The notes: a model not told the origin generated them from the letters alone. A stretch of 64,000 nucleotides of DNA from an uncultured Sphingobacteriaceae bacterium (GCA_946480915.1 CAMLLO010000015.1:1-64000), one strand, 5' to 3'; positions 17,501 through 25,656 are shown, counted from the stretch's first letter. A program made the numbers and translations.

Positions 17501-18232
17501 ATGAGTATGTACAGCATGGAAGATATAGCCCGTTTTGCGGAAGGTGATATGGACGCAGAAGAGCGTTTTGAATTTGAAAATGCACTTAAAACGGATCTCA
17601 ACTTACAAGCAGATCTTGCCTATTATCAGAACGTTCATTCATCCTTAACGATGAAACTGGGCACTGATGTGAATGATCGTGAATTTCAGGATTCTCTATC
17701 CGAAATAAGCAAGAATTATTTCAAGAAACAAGCCAGGGTGATTTCTATGCGCAGGTATGTGGCCTGGACCTCGGCAATTGCAGCAGTATTTGTTTTGTTT
17801 CTTGTATGGGCTCCGTGGCATAAAGATCTATATCGCCAATATGCCGATACAAATATGATTGCTATGGCCGAAAGAGGGGATAATACCATTGGAGATCAAA
17901 TGCAGAAAGCTGCCGAGGCATTTAACAAAAAAGATTTTTCTACCGCTAAAACGCTTTTAGAAAAAGTAAATAAATCCGATCCGGAGAATTCAATGGCTCA
18001 GTTTTATTATGGCATCACCTTGTTAGAAACCGGAGATATTCAGACCTCCCGCAAGGTTTTGAATAAAGTTTATAAGGGCCAGTCGATTTTAAAATACGAT
18101 GCCGCTTTCTATATGGCTTTAAGTTTTCTAAAGGAAAAGAACAATCCACAAGTAATTGAGTGGCTCAAAAGAATTCCGGAAGATTCATCCAGGTATGAAA
18201 AATCGCAGGACTTGTTAAACAAGCTTAAATAA
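17501..18232 (+). CDS. Membrane protein with periplasmic TPRs, candidate anti-sigma factor
   Basis: 243 residues. Residues 1-80 are acidic and helical (MEDIARFAEGDMDAEERFEF), like the cytoplasmic part of zinc-less anti-sigma factors. A membrane span lies at ~85-106 (YVAWTSAIAAVFVLFLVWAP). The remainder contains two or three TPR units (AFNKKDFSTAKTLLEKVNK, AQFYYGITLLETGDIQTSRK). It is cotranscribed with the sigma gene, 6 bases apart. I infer that the TPR part senses an envelope signal and the N-terminus binds the sigma factor. No zinc-binding HxxxCxxC motif is present. Confidence 0.72.
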   Translation: MSMYSMEDIARFAEGDMDAEERFEFENALKTDLNLQADLAYYQNVHSSLTMKLGTDVNDREFQDSLSEISKNYFKKQARVISMRRYVAWTSAIAAVFVLFLVWAPWHKDLYRQYADTNMIAMAERGDNTIGDQMQKAAEAFNKKDFSTAKTLLEKVNKSDPENSMAQFYYGITLLETGDIQTSRKVLNKVYKGQSILKYDAAFYMALSFLKEKNNPQVIEWLKRIPEDSSRYEKSQDLLNKLK

Positions 18233-18249
18233 GATTCGTTAATCAGAAT

Positions 18250-19749
18250 ATGCTTAACCTTTTAACTTCAGATCAAATCCGGCAAGCCGATAAATATACC
18301 ATTCAGCATCAGCCAATACAATCAATTGATTTGATGGAAAAAGCCTCTATTGCTTTTACTAAAGCATTCATCAAAAGCTATCCTGATATTAAAAAGTCCG
18401 TTTGTGTGTACTGCGGAACGGGGAATAATGGAGGAGATGGCCTGGCGATCGCCCGATTATTGGCCAAAAGCGGATATAAAGTTCAGGCACGGATAGCGCG
18501 TCTTTCTGGAAAGTCAAGCAATGAATTCGATGGAAATCTAGCCAGATTAATGTCTGTCGGAGTATTAATTGATGAGTTCAAAAAGGTCTCTGAGATCAGG
18601 AATGAGAATGCAGATATTATTATTGATGCCTTAATAGGATCGGGCCTGAATAAACCCCTGGAAGGCGACTGGCTAACGCTGGTAGAGTGGCTAAATAGTT
18701 TAGGAAAGCCGATTGTTTCGGTTGATATTCCAACTGGATTCAAATCCGAGGGTCCCGTATCTCAGCATGACATTACAATAAAGTCCGATCTCACTATCAG
18801 TTTTCAACGACCTAAGATTAATTTTTTACTTCCTGAGTCGGCCTTTTGTATAAAACGGTTTGAAGTTGTAGATATAGGATTGGATGAAGAGTTTATAGAG
18901 GCTATTGATTCACCTTATCGTTTGCTTACCGATTCCGATGTTACGATACGCCTAAAAAAAAGAAAGCCTTTTAGTCATAAAGGCACCTATGGTCATGCCT
19001 TGGTTATCGCCGGCGCTATTCAAACTATGGGAGCCGCACTTCTTTGCTCTGAAGCTTGCCTAAATACCGGAGCTGGCCTAGCAAGCGCCTGTATTCCGGC
19101 TGAAGGTTTAAATGCTTTGAACATTCGGATGCCAGAGGTGATGGCCGCTTTGAGATATAACAATTTGCTTCCGGCAGATCTGGATTGGGATAAATATAAT
19201 TCTGTTGCAATCGGCCCGGGTTTAGGGACTACCATGGAAAGCAAGCAGATCCTATCTACTACTTTAAGTAATTTCAAGCAACCCATAGTTATAGATGCGG
19301 ATGCTATAAATTTAATTTCCCAGAATCCGGGACTTATATTTTATGTGCCTAAATCGTCTGTTTTTACACCACACGTAAAAGAATTCGACAGGCTTTTCGA
19401 CGCACATAGCAGCTGGTGGGATCGATTACAAACAGGCATTGCAAAAGCAATAGAGCATCAATGTATAATTATTTTAAAGAACAGATACACCGTCATTTTT
19501 ACTCCTGATGGCAAATGTACTTTTAATCCAACCGGAACACCGGCAATGGCTACAGGCGGAATGGGAGACGTACTAACCGGGATGATTGCTTCTTTTATGG
19601 CACAGGGATGTAAACCGGAAGATGCGGCGATTTTGGCAGTATATCTTCATGGAAAAGCTGGGGAAAAATTGGTGGCAACAAAGGGTGTTTCAGTTATTAC
19701 GGCAAGTAAATTAGTCGAGCATATCCCGAAGGTTCTCTATTCCCATTAA
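18250..19749 (+). CDS. nnr: Bifunctional NAD(P)H-hydrate epimerase/dehydratase
   Basis: 499 residues in two domains. The N-terminal YjeF_N epimerase at ~1-215 has YCGTGNNGGDGLAIARLL and IDALIGSGLNKPL. The C-terminal ADP-dependent dehydratase at ~225-495 has GAIQTMGAALL, IVIDADAINLI and GTPAMATGGMGDVLTGM. The enzyme repairs hydrated NADH and NADPH: the epimerase interconverts R and S forms and the dehydratase restores NAD(P)H. It starts 17 bases after the TPR gene and may be cotranscribed with it, though there is no functional link. Confidence 0.95.
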   Translation: MLNLLTSDQIRQADKYTIQHQPIQSIDLMEKASIAFTKAFIKSYPDIKKSVCVYCGTGNNGGDGLAIARLLAKSGYKVQARIARLSGKSSNEFDGNLARLMSVGVLIDEFKKVSEIRNENADIIIDALIGSGLNKPLEGDWLTLVEWLNSLGKPIVSVDIPTGFKSEGPVSQHDITIKSDLTISFQRPKINFLLPESAFCIKRFEVVDIGLDEEFIEAIDSPYRLLTDSDVTIRLKKRKPFSHKGTYGHALVIAGAIQTMGAALLCSEACLNTGAGLASACIPAEGLNALNIRMPEVMAALRYNNLLPADLDWDKYNSVAIGPGLGTTMESKQILSTTLSNFKQPIVIDADAINLISQNPGLIFYVPKSSVFTPHVKEFDRLFDAHSSWWDRLQTGIAKAIEHQCIIILKNRYTVIFTPDGKCTFNPTGTPAMATGGMGDVLTGMIASFMAQGCKPEDAAILAVYLHGKAGEKLVATKGVSVITASKLVEHIPKVLYSH

Positions 19750-19759
19750 AAACTTTAAG

Positions 19760-19790
19760 TTGTTTATTACCGAATAAGTACTTATTTTTG
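19760..19790 (+). promoter_or_regulatory. Promoter of yefM-yoeB
   Basis: TTG (19760-19762), 20-base spacer, TATTTTTG (19783-19790), the Bacteroidota pattern. It ends 5 bases before the yefM ATG, so the transcript would have a very short leader or none. Confidence 0.6.
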
Positions 19791-19793
19791 TAC
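19773..19793. promoter_or_regulatory. Candidate YefM-YoeB operator overlapping the promoter
   Basis: AATAAGTACTTATT (19773-19786) is a perfect 14-bp palindrome centred on GTAC and covers part of the -7 element. A second GTAC (19790-19793) lies 12 bases away centre to centre. The E. coli yefM operator has a long and a short palindrome with TGTACA cores about one helical turn apart, so the layout is similar. Binding here is inferred. Confidence 0.5.
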
Positions 19794-19795
19794 CT

Positions 19796-20047
19796 ATGGA
19801 TGTGGTAAATTATACAGAGTTTCGTAATAATCTGAAACGTAGCCTTGATAAAGTAAGTGATGATGAGGAAGTCGTAGTTGTTTCCCGAAGCCGTAATAAG
19901 AATGTGGTTGTATTATCGCTCAAAGAGTACAATTCGTTAACAGAAACTATACATTTATTGGGTTCAGAAAAAAACCGCCAACGTTTAAGCGAAGCTATTC
20001 GTGAAATGGAAAGTGGCGAGTCATTAAAAAATCCGTTGATTGATTAA
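19796..20047 (+). CDS. yefM: Antitoxin YefM (Phd/YefM family)
   Basis: 83 residues. The N-terminus MDVVNYTEFRNNLKRSLDKV with VVVVSRSRNKNVVVLSLKEY is the Phd/YefM DNA-binding fold. The acidic C-terminal tail (IREMESGESLKNPLID) is the part that neutralises the toxin in known systems. The stop codon shares one base with the yoeB start (TAATG). The antitoxin, with the toxin as co-repressor, normally represses its own promoter; a matching palindrome lies just upstream. Confidence 0.94.
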   Translation: MDVVNYTEFRNNLKRSLDKVSDDEEVVVVSRSRNKNVVVLSLKEYNSLTETIHLLGSEKNRQRLSEAIREMESGESLKNPLID

Positions 20048-20301
20048 TGGAACTAGCCTGGCAAACCCGAGCCTGGGAAGATTATATGTATTGGCAACAA
20101 ACTGATAAAAAGATATTAAAACGAATAAACGAGTTAATTAAGGATTGTTTACGTCATCCTTTCTCGGGTATAGGAAAGCCTGAACCTTTAAAAGGTGATC
20201 TGACGGGCTTTTGGTCAAGGCGTATAGATGGAGAGCATCGGCTGGTATATAAAGCAACAAGTAGCTCATTATATATTATCCAATGCAGATATCATTATTA
20301 A
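20047..20301 (+). CDS. yoeB: Toxin YoeB, ribosome-dependent mRNA interferase
   Basis: 84 residues, the same length as E. coli YoeB. Catalytic residues E46 (GKPEPLK), R65 (EHRLVY) and H83 (final RYHY) are all present, so the toxin looks intact. YoeB cuts mRNA in the ribosomal A site. It overlaps yefM by one base and its end overlaps the convergent lipA stop by 4 bases, a very tight insertion with no spare DNA. Confidence 0.95.
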   Translation: MELAWQTRAWEDYMYWQQTDKKILKRINELIKDCLRHPFSGIGKPEPLKGDLTGFWSRRIDGEHRLVYKATSSSLYIIQCRYHY

Positions 20302-21182
20302 ACACTTTGATCAAAAAGATGCTTTTCCGCATGATAAGATGATCTCACCAAGGGCCCACTTTCTACATATTTGAATCCCATCTTCTGTCCGATTTCTTTG
20401 TATTTAGCAAACTGATCCGGGTGTATCCAGTCTAATACCGGGTGGTGATTTTTAGTTGGCTGTAAATACTGACCAAGAGTTAAGACATGAACACCAGTGT
20501 CGGCCAAATCCTGCATGGTTTCAATCACGTCAGCTTCGGTTTCACCTAAGCCTAACATAATGCCGGATTTTGTTCTTAATCCAAATTCAGAAATACGTTT
20601 CAGTGCTTCCATGCTTCTATCGTATTTTGCCTGGATACGTACTTCTTTAGTTAAACGCTTTACCGTCTCAATATTGTGAGAAACCACTTCAGGACGTTCT
20701 TCGCAAACGCGGTATAAATTATCCCATATTCCTCTGAAATCAGGAATCAGAGTTTCCATTGTCGTTCCCGGACTATCTCTTCTGATTGCTCTGATAGTTT
20801 CGGCCCAGATGATAGAACCGCCGTCTTTCAAATCATCGCGGTCTACCGAAGTAATTACCGCATGTTTAACATTCATTAATTTAATTGAATTGGCAACACG
20901 GTTAGGTTCATCCGGATCTACCGCTAACGGTCGTCCTGTAGCCACAGCGCAAAAGGAACAAGAACGGGTGCAGATATTCCCTAATATCATAAACGTTGCC
21001 GTACCAGCACCCCAGCATTCGCCCATATTCGGACAATTACCACTCTCGCAAATCGTGTGAAGCTTATGAGTGTCTACAAGGCTGCGCACATGCGCATATT
21101 CTTTTCCAACAGGTAGTTTTACCCGTAACCAGTTGGGTCTGCGTGCTGCCTGGTTGGCAGGAATAACCGGCAATTCAATCAT
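20298..21182 (-). CDS. lipA: Lipoyl synthase LipA
   Basis: 294 residues. The auxiliary cluster motif [12 protein letters not shown] (CX4CX5C) and the radical-SAM motif CTRSCSFC (CX3CX2C) are both intact, and [11 protein letters not shown] and VVSHNIETV follow. LipA inserts two sulfurs into protein-bound octanoyl groups to make lipoate for 2-oxo-acid dehydrogenases and the glycine cleavage system. Its 3' end overlaps yoeB by 4 bases on the opposite strand. A possible -7 element (TACATTTG, 21187-21194 on the minus strand) lies 4 bases before the ATG, with no clear -33 partner. Confidence 0.97.
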   Translation of the reverse strand: MIELPVIPANQAARRPNWLRVKLPVGKEYAHVRSLVDTHKLHTICESGNCPNMGECWGAGTATFMILGNICTRSCSFCAVATGRPLAVDPDEPNRVANSIKLMNVKHAVITSVDRDDLKDGGSIIWAETIRAIRRDSPGTTMETLIPDFRGIWDNLYRVCEERPEVVSHNIETVKRLTKEVRIQAKYDRSMEALKRISEFGLRTKSGIMLGLGETEADVIETMQDLADTGVHVLTLGQYLQPTKNHHPVLDWIHPDQFAKYKEIGQKMGFKYVESGPLVRSSYHAEKHLFDQSV

Positions 21183-21204
21183 GTTGCAAATGTAACTTTT
21201 AGAT

Positions 21205-21232
21205 ATGAGATGTGAGATATGAGATGTGAGAT
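21205..21232. repeat. Two tandem copies of a 14-bp unit
   Basis: ATGAGATGTGAGAT occurs twice in exact tandem in the intergenic DNA between lipA and the osmC-like gene. It looks like slippage-prone purine-rich DNA. Confidence 0.7.
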
Positions 21233-21352
21233 TTTGACAAAGGAAAGATAAGACAAAGATGCTTCACATGATGTCAGAGATTACAAATTGCGGGTGGAGG
21301 TGATGCGGTTTCAGTTTTACTTTTTACTTTTGAATTTTAATTTAAAACTAAT

Positions 21353-21757
21353 ATGACTTCAACAATCACTTACCTGGGCGACTTAAGAACTGAATCGACA
21401 CATATACAGTCAGGGGAAAAGATAATTACCGACGCGCCGATAGATAACAAAGGGAAAGGCGAGGCATTTTCTCCGACAGATTTATTAGCAACTTCCCTGG
21501 GAAACTGCATGTTAACCATTCTGGGAATTGCTGCCCGCGAACGGAATATTAATATCGAAGGAACGACCTGCGCAATTACCAAAATAATGGCAGCCAATCC
21601 CAGACGAGTAAGCGAGATCCATGCAGAAATTAGCTTTCCTTTTTCATGTACTGACAAAGAAAAAGCGATTCTTGAGCATGCCGCTAAAACTTGTCCGGTG
21701 TTTTATAGCTTGCATCCCGATATTTTAAAGCTGATAACGTTTACGTATCCGTCTTAA
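21353..21757 (+). CDS. OsmC-family protein
   Basis: 134 residues. Two cysteines sit in the family positions: LGNCMLTILG and AAKTCPVFYSL. GEAFSPTDLLATSLG precedes the first. OsmC/Ohr proteins reduce organic hydroperoxides through these cysteines in the cytoplasm. The sequence is nearer the general OsmC (YhfA-like) type than Ohr. Its stop lies 6 bases from the stop of the convergent ytxJ gene, another thiol-redox gene. Confidence 0.88.
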   Translation: MTSTITYLGDLRTESTHIQSGEKIITDAPIDNKGKGEAFSPTDLLATSLGNCMLTILGIAARERNINIEGTTCAITKIMAANPRRVSEIHAEISFPFSCTDKEKAILEHAAKTCPVFYSLHPDILKLITFTYPS

Positions 21758-21763
21758 ATTCGC

Positions 21764-22102
21764 TTATGAATTCACAGACATTTGTTCGGCTGCTTCTTCA
21801 GCAGAAATCTCGCTATGCGAAGCTTCATAAATGCATTCCCCTTCTTTGATGAGCAGTAGTTGAGGTGATTCGTGATGCACATCAAATAACTCGGCGATTG
21901 CATTAGAAATCGGGCGGTATTTAATCAGGTCGAGAAAGTAAACTGATGTGTCTTCGGGCAGTATATCCCATTCGAATTCAAACTTTCTTTTAGCCATAAG
22001 GCTGATAGAGCAACGCGTACTGTGTTTAAATAAAATACTATGTCCTGCAGACTGTTTAATTTGCTGCAATTGCTCAATTCTCTCTAGCGGTATCCAATTC
22101 AT
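21764..22102 (-). CDS. ytxJ: Bacillithiol system redox-active protein YtxJ
   Basis: 112 residues, thioredoxin-like. HSTRCSIS contains the single family Cys, followed by YFLDLIKYRPISNAIAELF and HHESPQLLLIKEG. The family (YtxJ/BrxC) acts in thiol exchange with bacillithiolated proteins, which fits the presence of bshA at 2706. Upstream on the minus strand is a TTG-N21-TATTTTTG promoter candidate. Confidence 0.9.
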   Translation of the reverse strand: MNWIPLERIEQLQQIKQSAGHSILFKHSTRCSISLMAKRKFEFEWDILPEDTSVYFLDLIKYRPISNAIAELFDVHHESPQLLLIKEGECIYEASHSEISAEEAAEQMSVNS

Positions 22103-22116
22103 AAAAAGTATAAACT

Positions 22117-22148
22117 CAAAAATAGGCAGGTATTATATTGCAATCCAA
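22117..22148 (-). promoter_or_regulatory. Promoter candidate for ytxJ
   Basis: Read on the minus strand: TTG (22148-22146), 21-base spacer, TATTTTTG (22124-22117), ending 14 bases before the ytxJ ATG. Confidence 0.5.
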
Positions 22149-22202
22149 TTTTGTAAGGGCTTTCTGAGTGAATATTACATACAGATTGCGCAAAAGCAGG
22201 AA

Positions 22203-22313
22203 CTATCGTCTTGACTTTGGATATGAATTATACGCAGGGCAAGTTTTTGTTGAACAAGATTCAAAGGTAACTGTTGCAGTAAGTAGAAGGAATAAAATAG
22301 CTATTCTTTTCAT
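22203..22313 (-). CDS. Very small lipoprotein (36 aa)
   Basis: ATG at 22313 opens MKRIAILFLLLTATVTFESC followed by STKTCPAYNSYPKSRR and TAG. It has a basic start, a hydrophobic core and a Cys after FES, so a lipoprotein with only ~17 mature residues is predicted. Similar tiny lipoproteins with a Cys-Ser-x-x-Thr-Cys-Pro tail are present in related genomes as far as I recall. It lies in the 268-bp space between ytxJ and ribH. Function is unknown. Confidence 0.6.
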   Translation of the reverse strand: MKRIAILFLLLTATVTFESCSTKTCPAYNSYPKSRR

Positions 22314-22370
22314 AATTAGTATAAAAGTATCGAATTTTCAGTAACAATACGAAACTTATCCTAATAAGTT

Positions 22371-22865
22371 TCACCCAATTAAATTGTTTTGTAATTCGGC
22401 CATTAACAGGGCAGTAGCGGCTGCCTCCTCGCCCTTATTTCCATGTATTCCTCCAGAACGGGCTTGAGCCTGTTCCAGGTTATTTGTGGTAAGCACACCG
22501 AATATTACCGGTTTATTGTATTTTATACTAACCTGACTAATGCCATTTGCAACTGCATTACAGATAAAATCAAAATGAGGAGTTTCCCCTTTAATAACGC
22601 AACCCAGACAAATAACTGCGTCTACTTCTTTTTTACTTAACAGGATGTCGGCGCCAGAGACAAGCTCAAAGCTGCCTGGCACGGTGATTTCCAAAATATT
22701 CTCTGGCTTCACTCCTTGTTTCTCAAGAAGCAGGACTGCTCCATTATATAGGGCGCCTGTAATCTCTGCATTCCATTGAGCGGTAACAACGCCAAATTTA
22801 AAGCCTTGTCCAGAAGGAATGCTTGTGTGACTGAAATCGGATAAACTTTTAAGATGAGTTGCCAT
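22371..22865 (-). CDS. ribH: 6,7-dimethyl-8-ribityllumazine synthase RibH
   Basis: 164 residues, the usual length. The phosphate-binding loop GGIHGNKGEEAA, the GETPHFDFIC segment with the active-site His, and TVPGSFELVSGADIL are present. The enzyme makes the lumazine precursor of riboflavin. No FMN riboswitch is seen upstream; instead a short hairpin separates it from the TPR gene, which is transcribed in the same direction. Confidence 0.96.
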   Translation of the reverse strand: MATHLKSLSDFSHTSIPSGQGFKFGVVTAQWNAEITGALYNGAVLLLEKQGVKPENILEITVPGSFELVSGADILLSKKEVDAVICLGCVIKGETPHFDFICNAVANGISQVSIKYNKPVIFGVLTTNNLEQAQARSGGIHGNKGEEAAATALLMAELQNNLIG

Positions 22866-22879
22866 TGTTTAAAAATACA

Positions 22880-22907
22880 AATGGTTACCCGAATTCGGAT
22901 AACCATT
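22880..22907 (-). terminator. Hairpin between the TPR gene and ribH
   Basis: AATGGTTA pairs with TAACCATT, with an inner CCG/CGG stem after one mismatch. On the minus strand it is followed by TTGTATTTTT, so it could end the TPR transcript or attenuate ribH. The plus strand also has a T run after it. Confidence 0.6.
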
Positions 22908-22933
22908 TTTTAAGAGAGGGGGAAATAAATTCA

Positions 22934-23614
22934 TTAATTCAAACGTGCTTCTGCACGAGCTATGTAAGCATCAATTAAAGTTGCTTCATAGCTTTCAGGA
23001 TAATCCTGTTTTATAGTTTTGTACACATCTAATGCAGAATCAAATTCTTTCTGCTCTTCATATACAAGCCCTAATTTTTTTAGAAATAAAGGAGTTGTAA
23101 ATGAGTTTTCATATTTATCAGATGCTTTTTTGTAAAAAGTTTCTGCTTTTCCATATTCTTTCAATTCAGAATAAGCATCGCCAAGCATTCCTAAAACCAA
23201 AGGATCGATCACAGGACTCCCTGTTGAGCTATAATTACCCAGCGCTTCTACAGCGTTTTTAAATTCTCCTTTTTGAAGATACAATCCGCCAACGTATGCA
23301 TTTGCAAGATTAGCTGATTTGGTGTTTGAATATTCTTCGGCAATTTTTTCAAAACCCGGATAGGAACCATCCCCTTTTATTGCGCGGTCCGCCAGTGAGT
23401 CTGCTGCCAGATACTCTTCAGCTTTGAACATTTCATTCGCTGCTTTTTCTGCTCTCGGAGCCAGATAAAATTTCTGATATCCTATATAAAGCAGTACCAG
23501 CGCTATAATTGCACCACCAATTACTGCCAGGCTTTTCTTATTTTCCTGCACAAAATTCCCTGTGCTGCCTATTATTGCGGGCTCTTTAATAGTATCTTTT
23601 TGATTAGTCGCCAT
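22934..23614 (-). CDS. Single-span membrane protein with TPRs
   Basis: Start set at 23614 (MATNQKDTIKEPAIIG); the longer frame runs into the divergent recF gene and its extra 42 residues look non-coding. 226 residues. A cytoplasmic N-terminus is followed by a span at ~34-52 (LAVIGGAIIALVLLYIGYQ) and TPR units (GLYLQKGEFKNAVEALGNY, GDAYSELKEYGKAETFYKK, GLVYEEQKEFDSALDVYK). The layout resembles YfgM of E. coli, an inner-membrane partner of periplasmic chaperones. The position next to ribH and recF appears common in the phylum (from memory). Exact function is not known. Confidence 0.75.
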   Translation of the reverse strand: MATNQKDTIKEPAIIGSTGNFVQENKKSLAVIGGAIIALVLLYIGYQKFYLAPRAEKAANEMFKAEEYLAADSLADRAIKGDGSYPGFEKIAEEYSNTKSANLANAYVGGLYLQKGEFKNAVEALGNYSSTGSPVIDPLVLGMLGDAYSELKEYGKAETFYKKASDKYENSFTTPLFLKKLGLVYEEQKEFDSALDVYKTIKQDYPESYEATLIDAYIARAEARLN

Positions 23615-23708
23615 TTGCGTTTTAAAAAATGAAGTTTGCAAAAATACAGTTTTCACATTTACAATCAAGCCTTCTTTAAATTTAAAAAACAGAATGCCCT
23701 TTAAACTG

Positions 23709-23716
23709 TAACTTTG
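23709..23716 (+). promoter_or_regulatory. -7 element before recF
   Basis: TAACTTTG matches TAnnTTTG and lies 12 bases before the recF ATG. No clear -33 TTTG at the right distance, so support is weak. Confidence 0.35.
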
Positions 23717-23728
23717 TGTCTCTTTTGT

Positions 23729-24838
23729 ATGTGGCTTCAAAAAATATCTCTACTTAATTTCAAAAACTATGAAGAAGCAGAATTAAACTTCTCCGCTTCT
23801 GTAAATGCTTTTGCCGGCAATAACGGAGCGGGGAAAACTAATCTCCTGGATGCTATTCATTATTTATCGCTATGCAAAAGCTATTTTAACCCTATCGATT
23901 CGCAGCAGATTCGACAGGGAGCAGATTTTTTTATGATCCAGGGAACGTTTGAGAAACAGGAAAATGAAGAGATAATTGCCTGTTCTTTAAAGCGGAACCA
24001 AAAAAAGCAGTTTAAACGAAATAAAAAGGAATATCAAAGATTAGCCGACCACATCGGTTTATTCCCGTTGGTTATGATATCGCCTTATGATATCAGCATC
24101 ATCATCGAAGGCAGTGAAGAACGTCGGAGATTTATTGATAATGTTATTTCTCAGACGGACAATCAGTACCTTGACGAGCTCATCGTTTACAATAAAAATT
24201 TGGCAAATCGCAATGCCTTGTTACGTAATATAGCGCAAACCGGCCGTTATGACGCACAGCTTTTAGAAATTTACGATGATCAGCTAATAACAGCGGGGAA
24301 CAATATTTTTAAAAAACGAAGAGCGTTCATGGATGCCTTTCTGCCTGTGTTTGCATCTCATTATCGATATCTTACAGACGATGCCGAACAGGTAGAACTT
24401 ATTTATGATTCGCAGTTGGCTAGAGAAGACTTTTCGGCCCTTTTAAAAAAGTCGCTTGAACGCGACAGAGTTCTGGAGCGCACAACCACTGGTATCCATA
24501 AAGATGATTTGTTGTGCTCGATTCACGGGATGCCTCTTAAAAAATTTGGCTCGCAAGGACAGCAGAAATCATTTCTTATTGCCCTGAAACTAGCTCAATA
24601 TACTTATCTGAATGAAAAAAAAGGATTTAAGCCACTGCTCTTATTAGACGATATTTTCGATAAGCTGGACGAGATGCGAATCACAAAATTAATGCAAATG
24701 GTCTCTCACGATGATTTCGGGCAGATCTTTATTACCGATACCAGTTCTGAACGAGTGACAAAAATTTTTAAGGGAATAGGTGTAGGTTTGAGTGTATTTG
24801 AAATAGAAAACGGAACTGTAAAACAACATGGGGCGTAA
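23729..24838 (+). CDS. recF: DNA replication/repair protein RecF
   Basis: 369 residues. Start set at the ATG 23729 (MWLQKISLLNFKNYEEAEL), which matches the family; a TTG lies 5 codons earlier in frame. Walker A is GNNGAGKTNLLDAIHYL; the signature is KKFGSQGQQKSFLIALKLA; Walker B is PLLLLDDIFDKLD. RecF with RecO and RecR loads RecA at gaps. The end overlaps the DUF721 gene by 11 bases, so the two are cotranscribed. Confidence 0.97.
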   Translation: MWLQKISLLNFKNYEEAELNFSASVNAFAGNNGAGKTNLLDAIHYLSLCKSYFNPIDSQQIRQGADFFMIQGTFEKQENEEIIACSLKRNQKKQFKRNKKEYQRLADHIGLFPLVMISPYDISIIIEGSEERRRFIDNVISQTDNQYLDELIVYNKNLANRNALLRNIAQTGRYDAQLLEIYDDQLITAGNNIFKKRRAFMDAFLPVFASHYRYLTDDAEQVELIYDSQLAREDFSALLKKSLERDRVLERTTTGIHKDDLLCSIHGMPLKKFGSQGQQKSFLIALKLAQYTYLNEKKGFKPLLLLDDIFDKLDEMRITKLMQMVSHDDFGQIFITDTSSERVTKIFKGIGVGLSVFEIENGTVKQHGA

Positions 24839-25118
24839 CAACGATAAACCTTTAAAAGAGGCTATTGAGCAATTACTTAAGGTGTATAAACTTAAGCGAA
24901 AGTTTGATGAAACCTCACTTATAGCCGCCTGGCCCGAGCTCATGGGGCGTGCAGTGGCTAATCGCACCAGTCAGTTATATATCCGCGAACGCAAATTATT
25001 TATCCGGGTTGAGTCGTCGGTGCTAAAGAATGAATTGTTGATGATCCGTTCAGAAATAGTAAAAAGAATGAACGAACGAGCGGGAAGCAGTGTGTTAGAC
25101 GAGATTGTATTTATTTAG
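24828..25118 (+). CDS. DUF721 (DciA-like) protein
   Basis: 96 residues. LKEAIEQLLKVYKL, WPELMGRAVANRTSQLYI and LFIRVESSVLKNELLM are the DUF721 signatures. In several bacteria the larger member DciA helps load the replicative helicase; the role in Bacteroidota is inferred. It overlaps recF by 11 bases. Confidence 0.88.
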   Translation: MGRNNDKPLKEAIEQLLKVYKLKRKFDETSLIAAWPELMGRAVANRTSQLYIRERKLFIRVESSVLKNELLMIRSEIVKRMNERAGSSVLDEIVFI

Positions 25119-25233
25119 CCTCACCCCGGCCCTCTCCAAAGGAGAGGGAGACGAACGGCCCTAACCCTCTTTAGACAGTTTGTCTTTCACGGAAATCCAA
25201 ACCCCCTCTCCTTTGGAGAGGGTTGGGGTGAGG
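25119..25233. repeat. Inverted pair of REP-like palindromic repeats
   Basis: Arm 1 (25119-25148) and arm 2 (25204-25233) are inverted copies matching at 28 of 30 bases. Each holds an inner dyad CCCTCTCC-AAA-GGAGAGGG. They flank 55 bases of non-coding DNA between the DUF721 stop and the convergent ndk stop. This layout is that of REP doublets mobilised by REP-associated transposases, and the folded pair may end both transcripts. Confidence 0.8.
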
Positions 25234-25236
25234 CCT

Positions 25237-25656
25237 TTAAAATCTCTCTAAAGCAGAGAAATAAAAATTTCCTTCAATTTCAGCATTTTCGTCTGAATCT
25301 GAACCGTGAACTGCGTTTGCTTCAATAGATTCAGCATATTTGTTACGGATAGTGCCAACATCTGCTTTCTTAGGATCGGTAGCACCGATAAGTTTACGAA
25401 AATCTTCTACCGCATTGTCTTTTTCAAGAATTGCAGCAACGATCGGTCCTGATGACATAAAGTCAACCAGCTCACCGTAAAAAGGACGATCTTTATGAAC
25501 CGCATAAAATGCTCCGGCTGTATCTTTAGTCAGGCTGGTGTATTTCATTGCTATAATTTTGAACCCGCCTTTAATAATATCGTCTAAAATAGCACCTGTA
25601 TGTCCATTTTTTACGGCATCAGGCTTAATCATTGTGAATGTTCTATTCGTTGTCAT
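25237..25656 (-). CDS. ndk: Nucleoside diphosphate kinase
   Basis: 139 residues. [15 protein letters not shown] opens the fold and [15 protein letters not shown] holds the phospho-accepting His. [18 protein letters not shown] is the family segment before it. The enzyme passes the gamma phosphate of ATP to other NDPs. A TAAGTTTG element lies upstream on the minus strand (25692-25685). Confidence 0.97.
   Translation of the reverse strand: MTTNRTFTMIKPDAVKNGHTGAILDDIIKGGFKIIAMKYTSLTKDTAGAFYAVHKDRPFYGELVDFMSSGPIVAAILEKDNAVEDFRKLIGATDPKKADVGTIRNKYAESIEANAVHGSDSDENAEIEGNFYFSALERF

Noticed and set aside
22314..22370. FMN riboswitch or other structured leader for ribH
   Set aside because: ribH is transcribed from the other side, and the upstream region (22866-22933) has only a short hairpin, not the FMN aptamer sequence.
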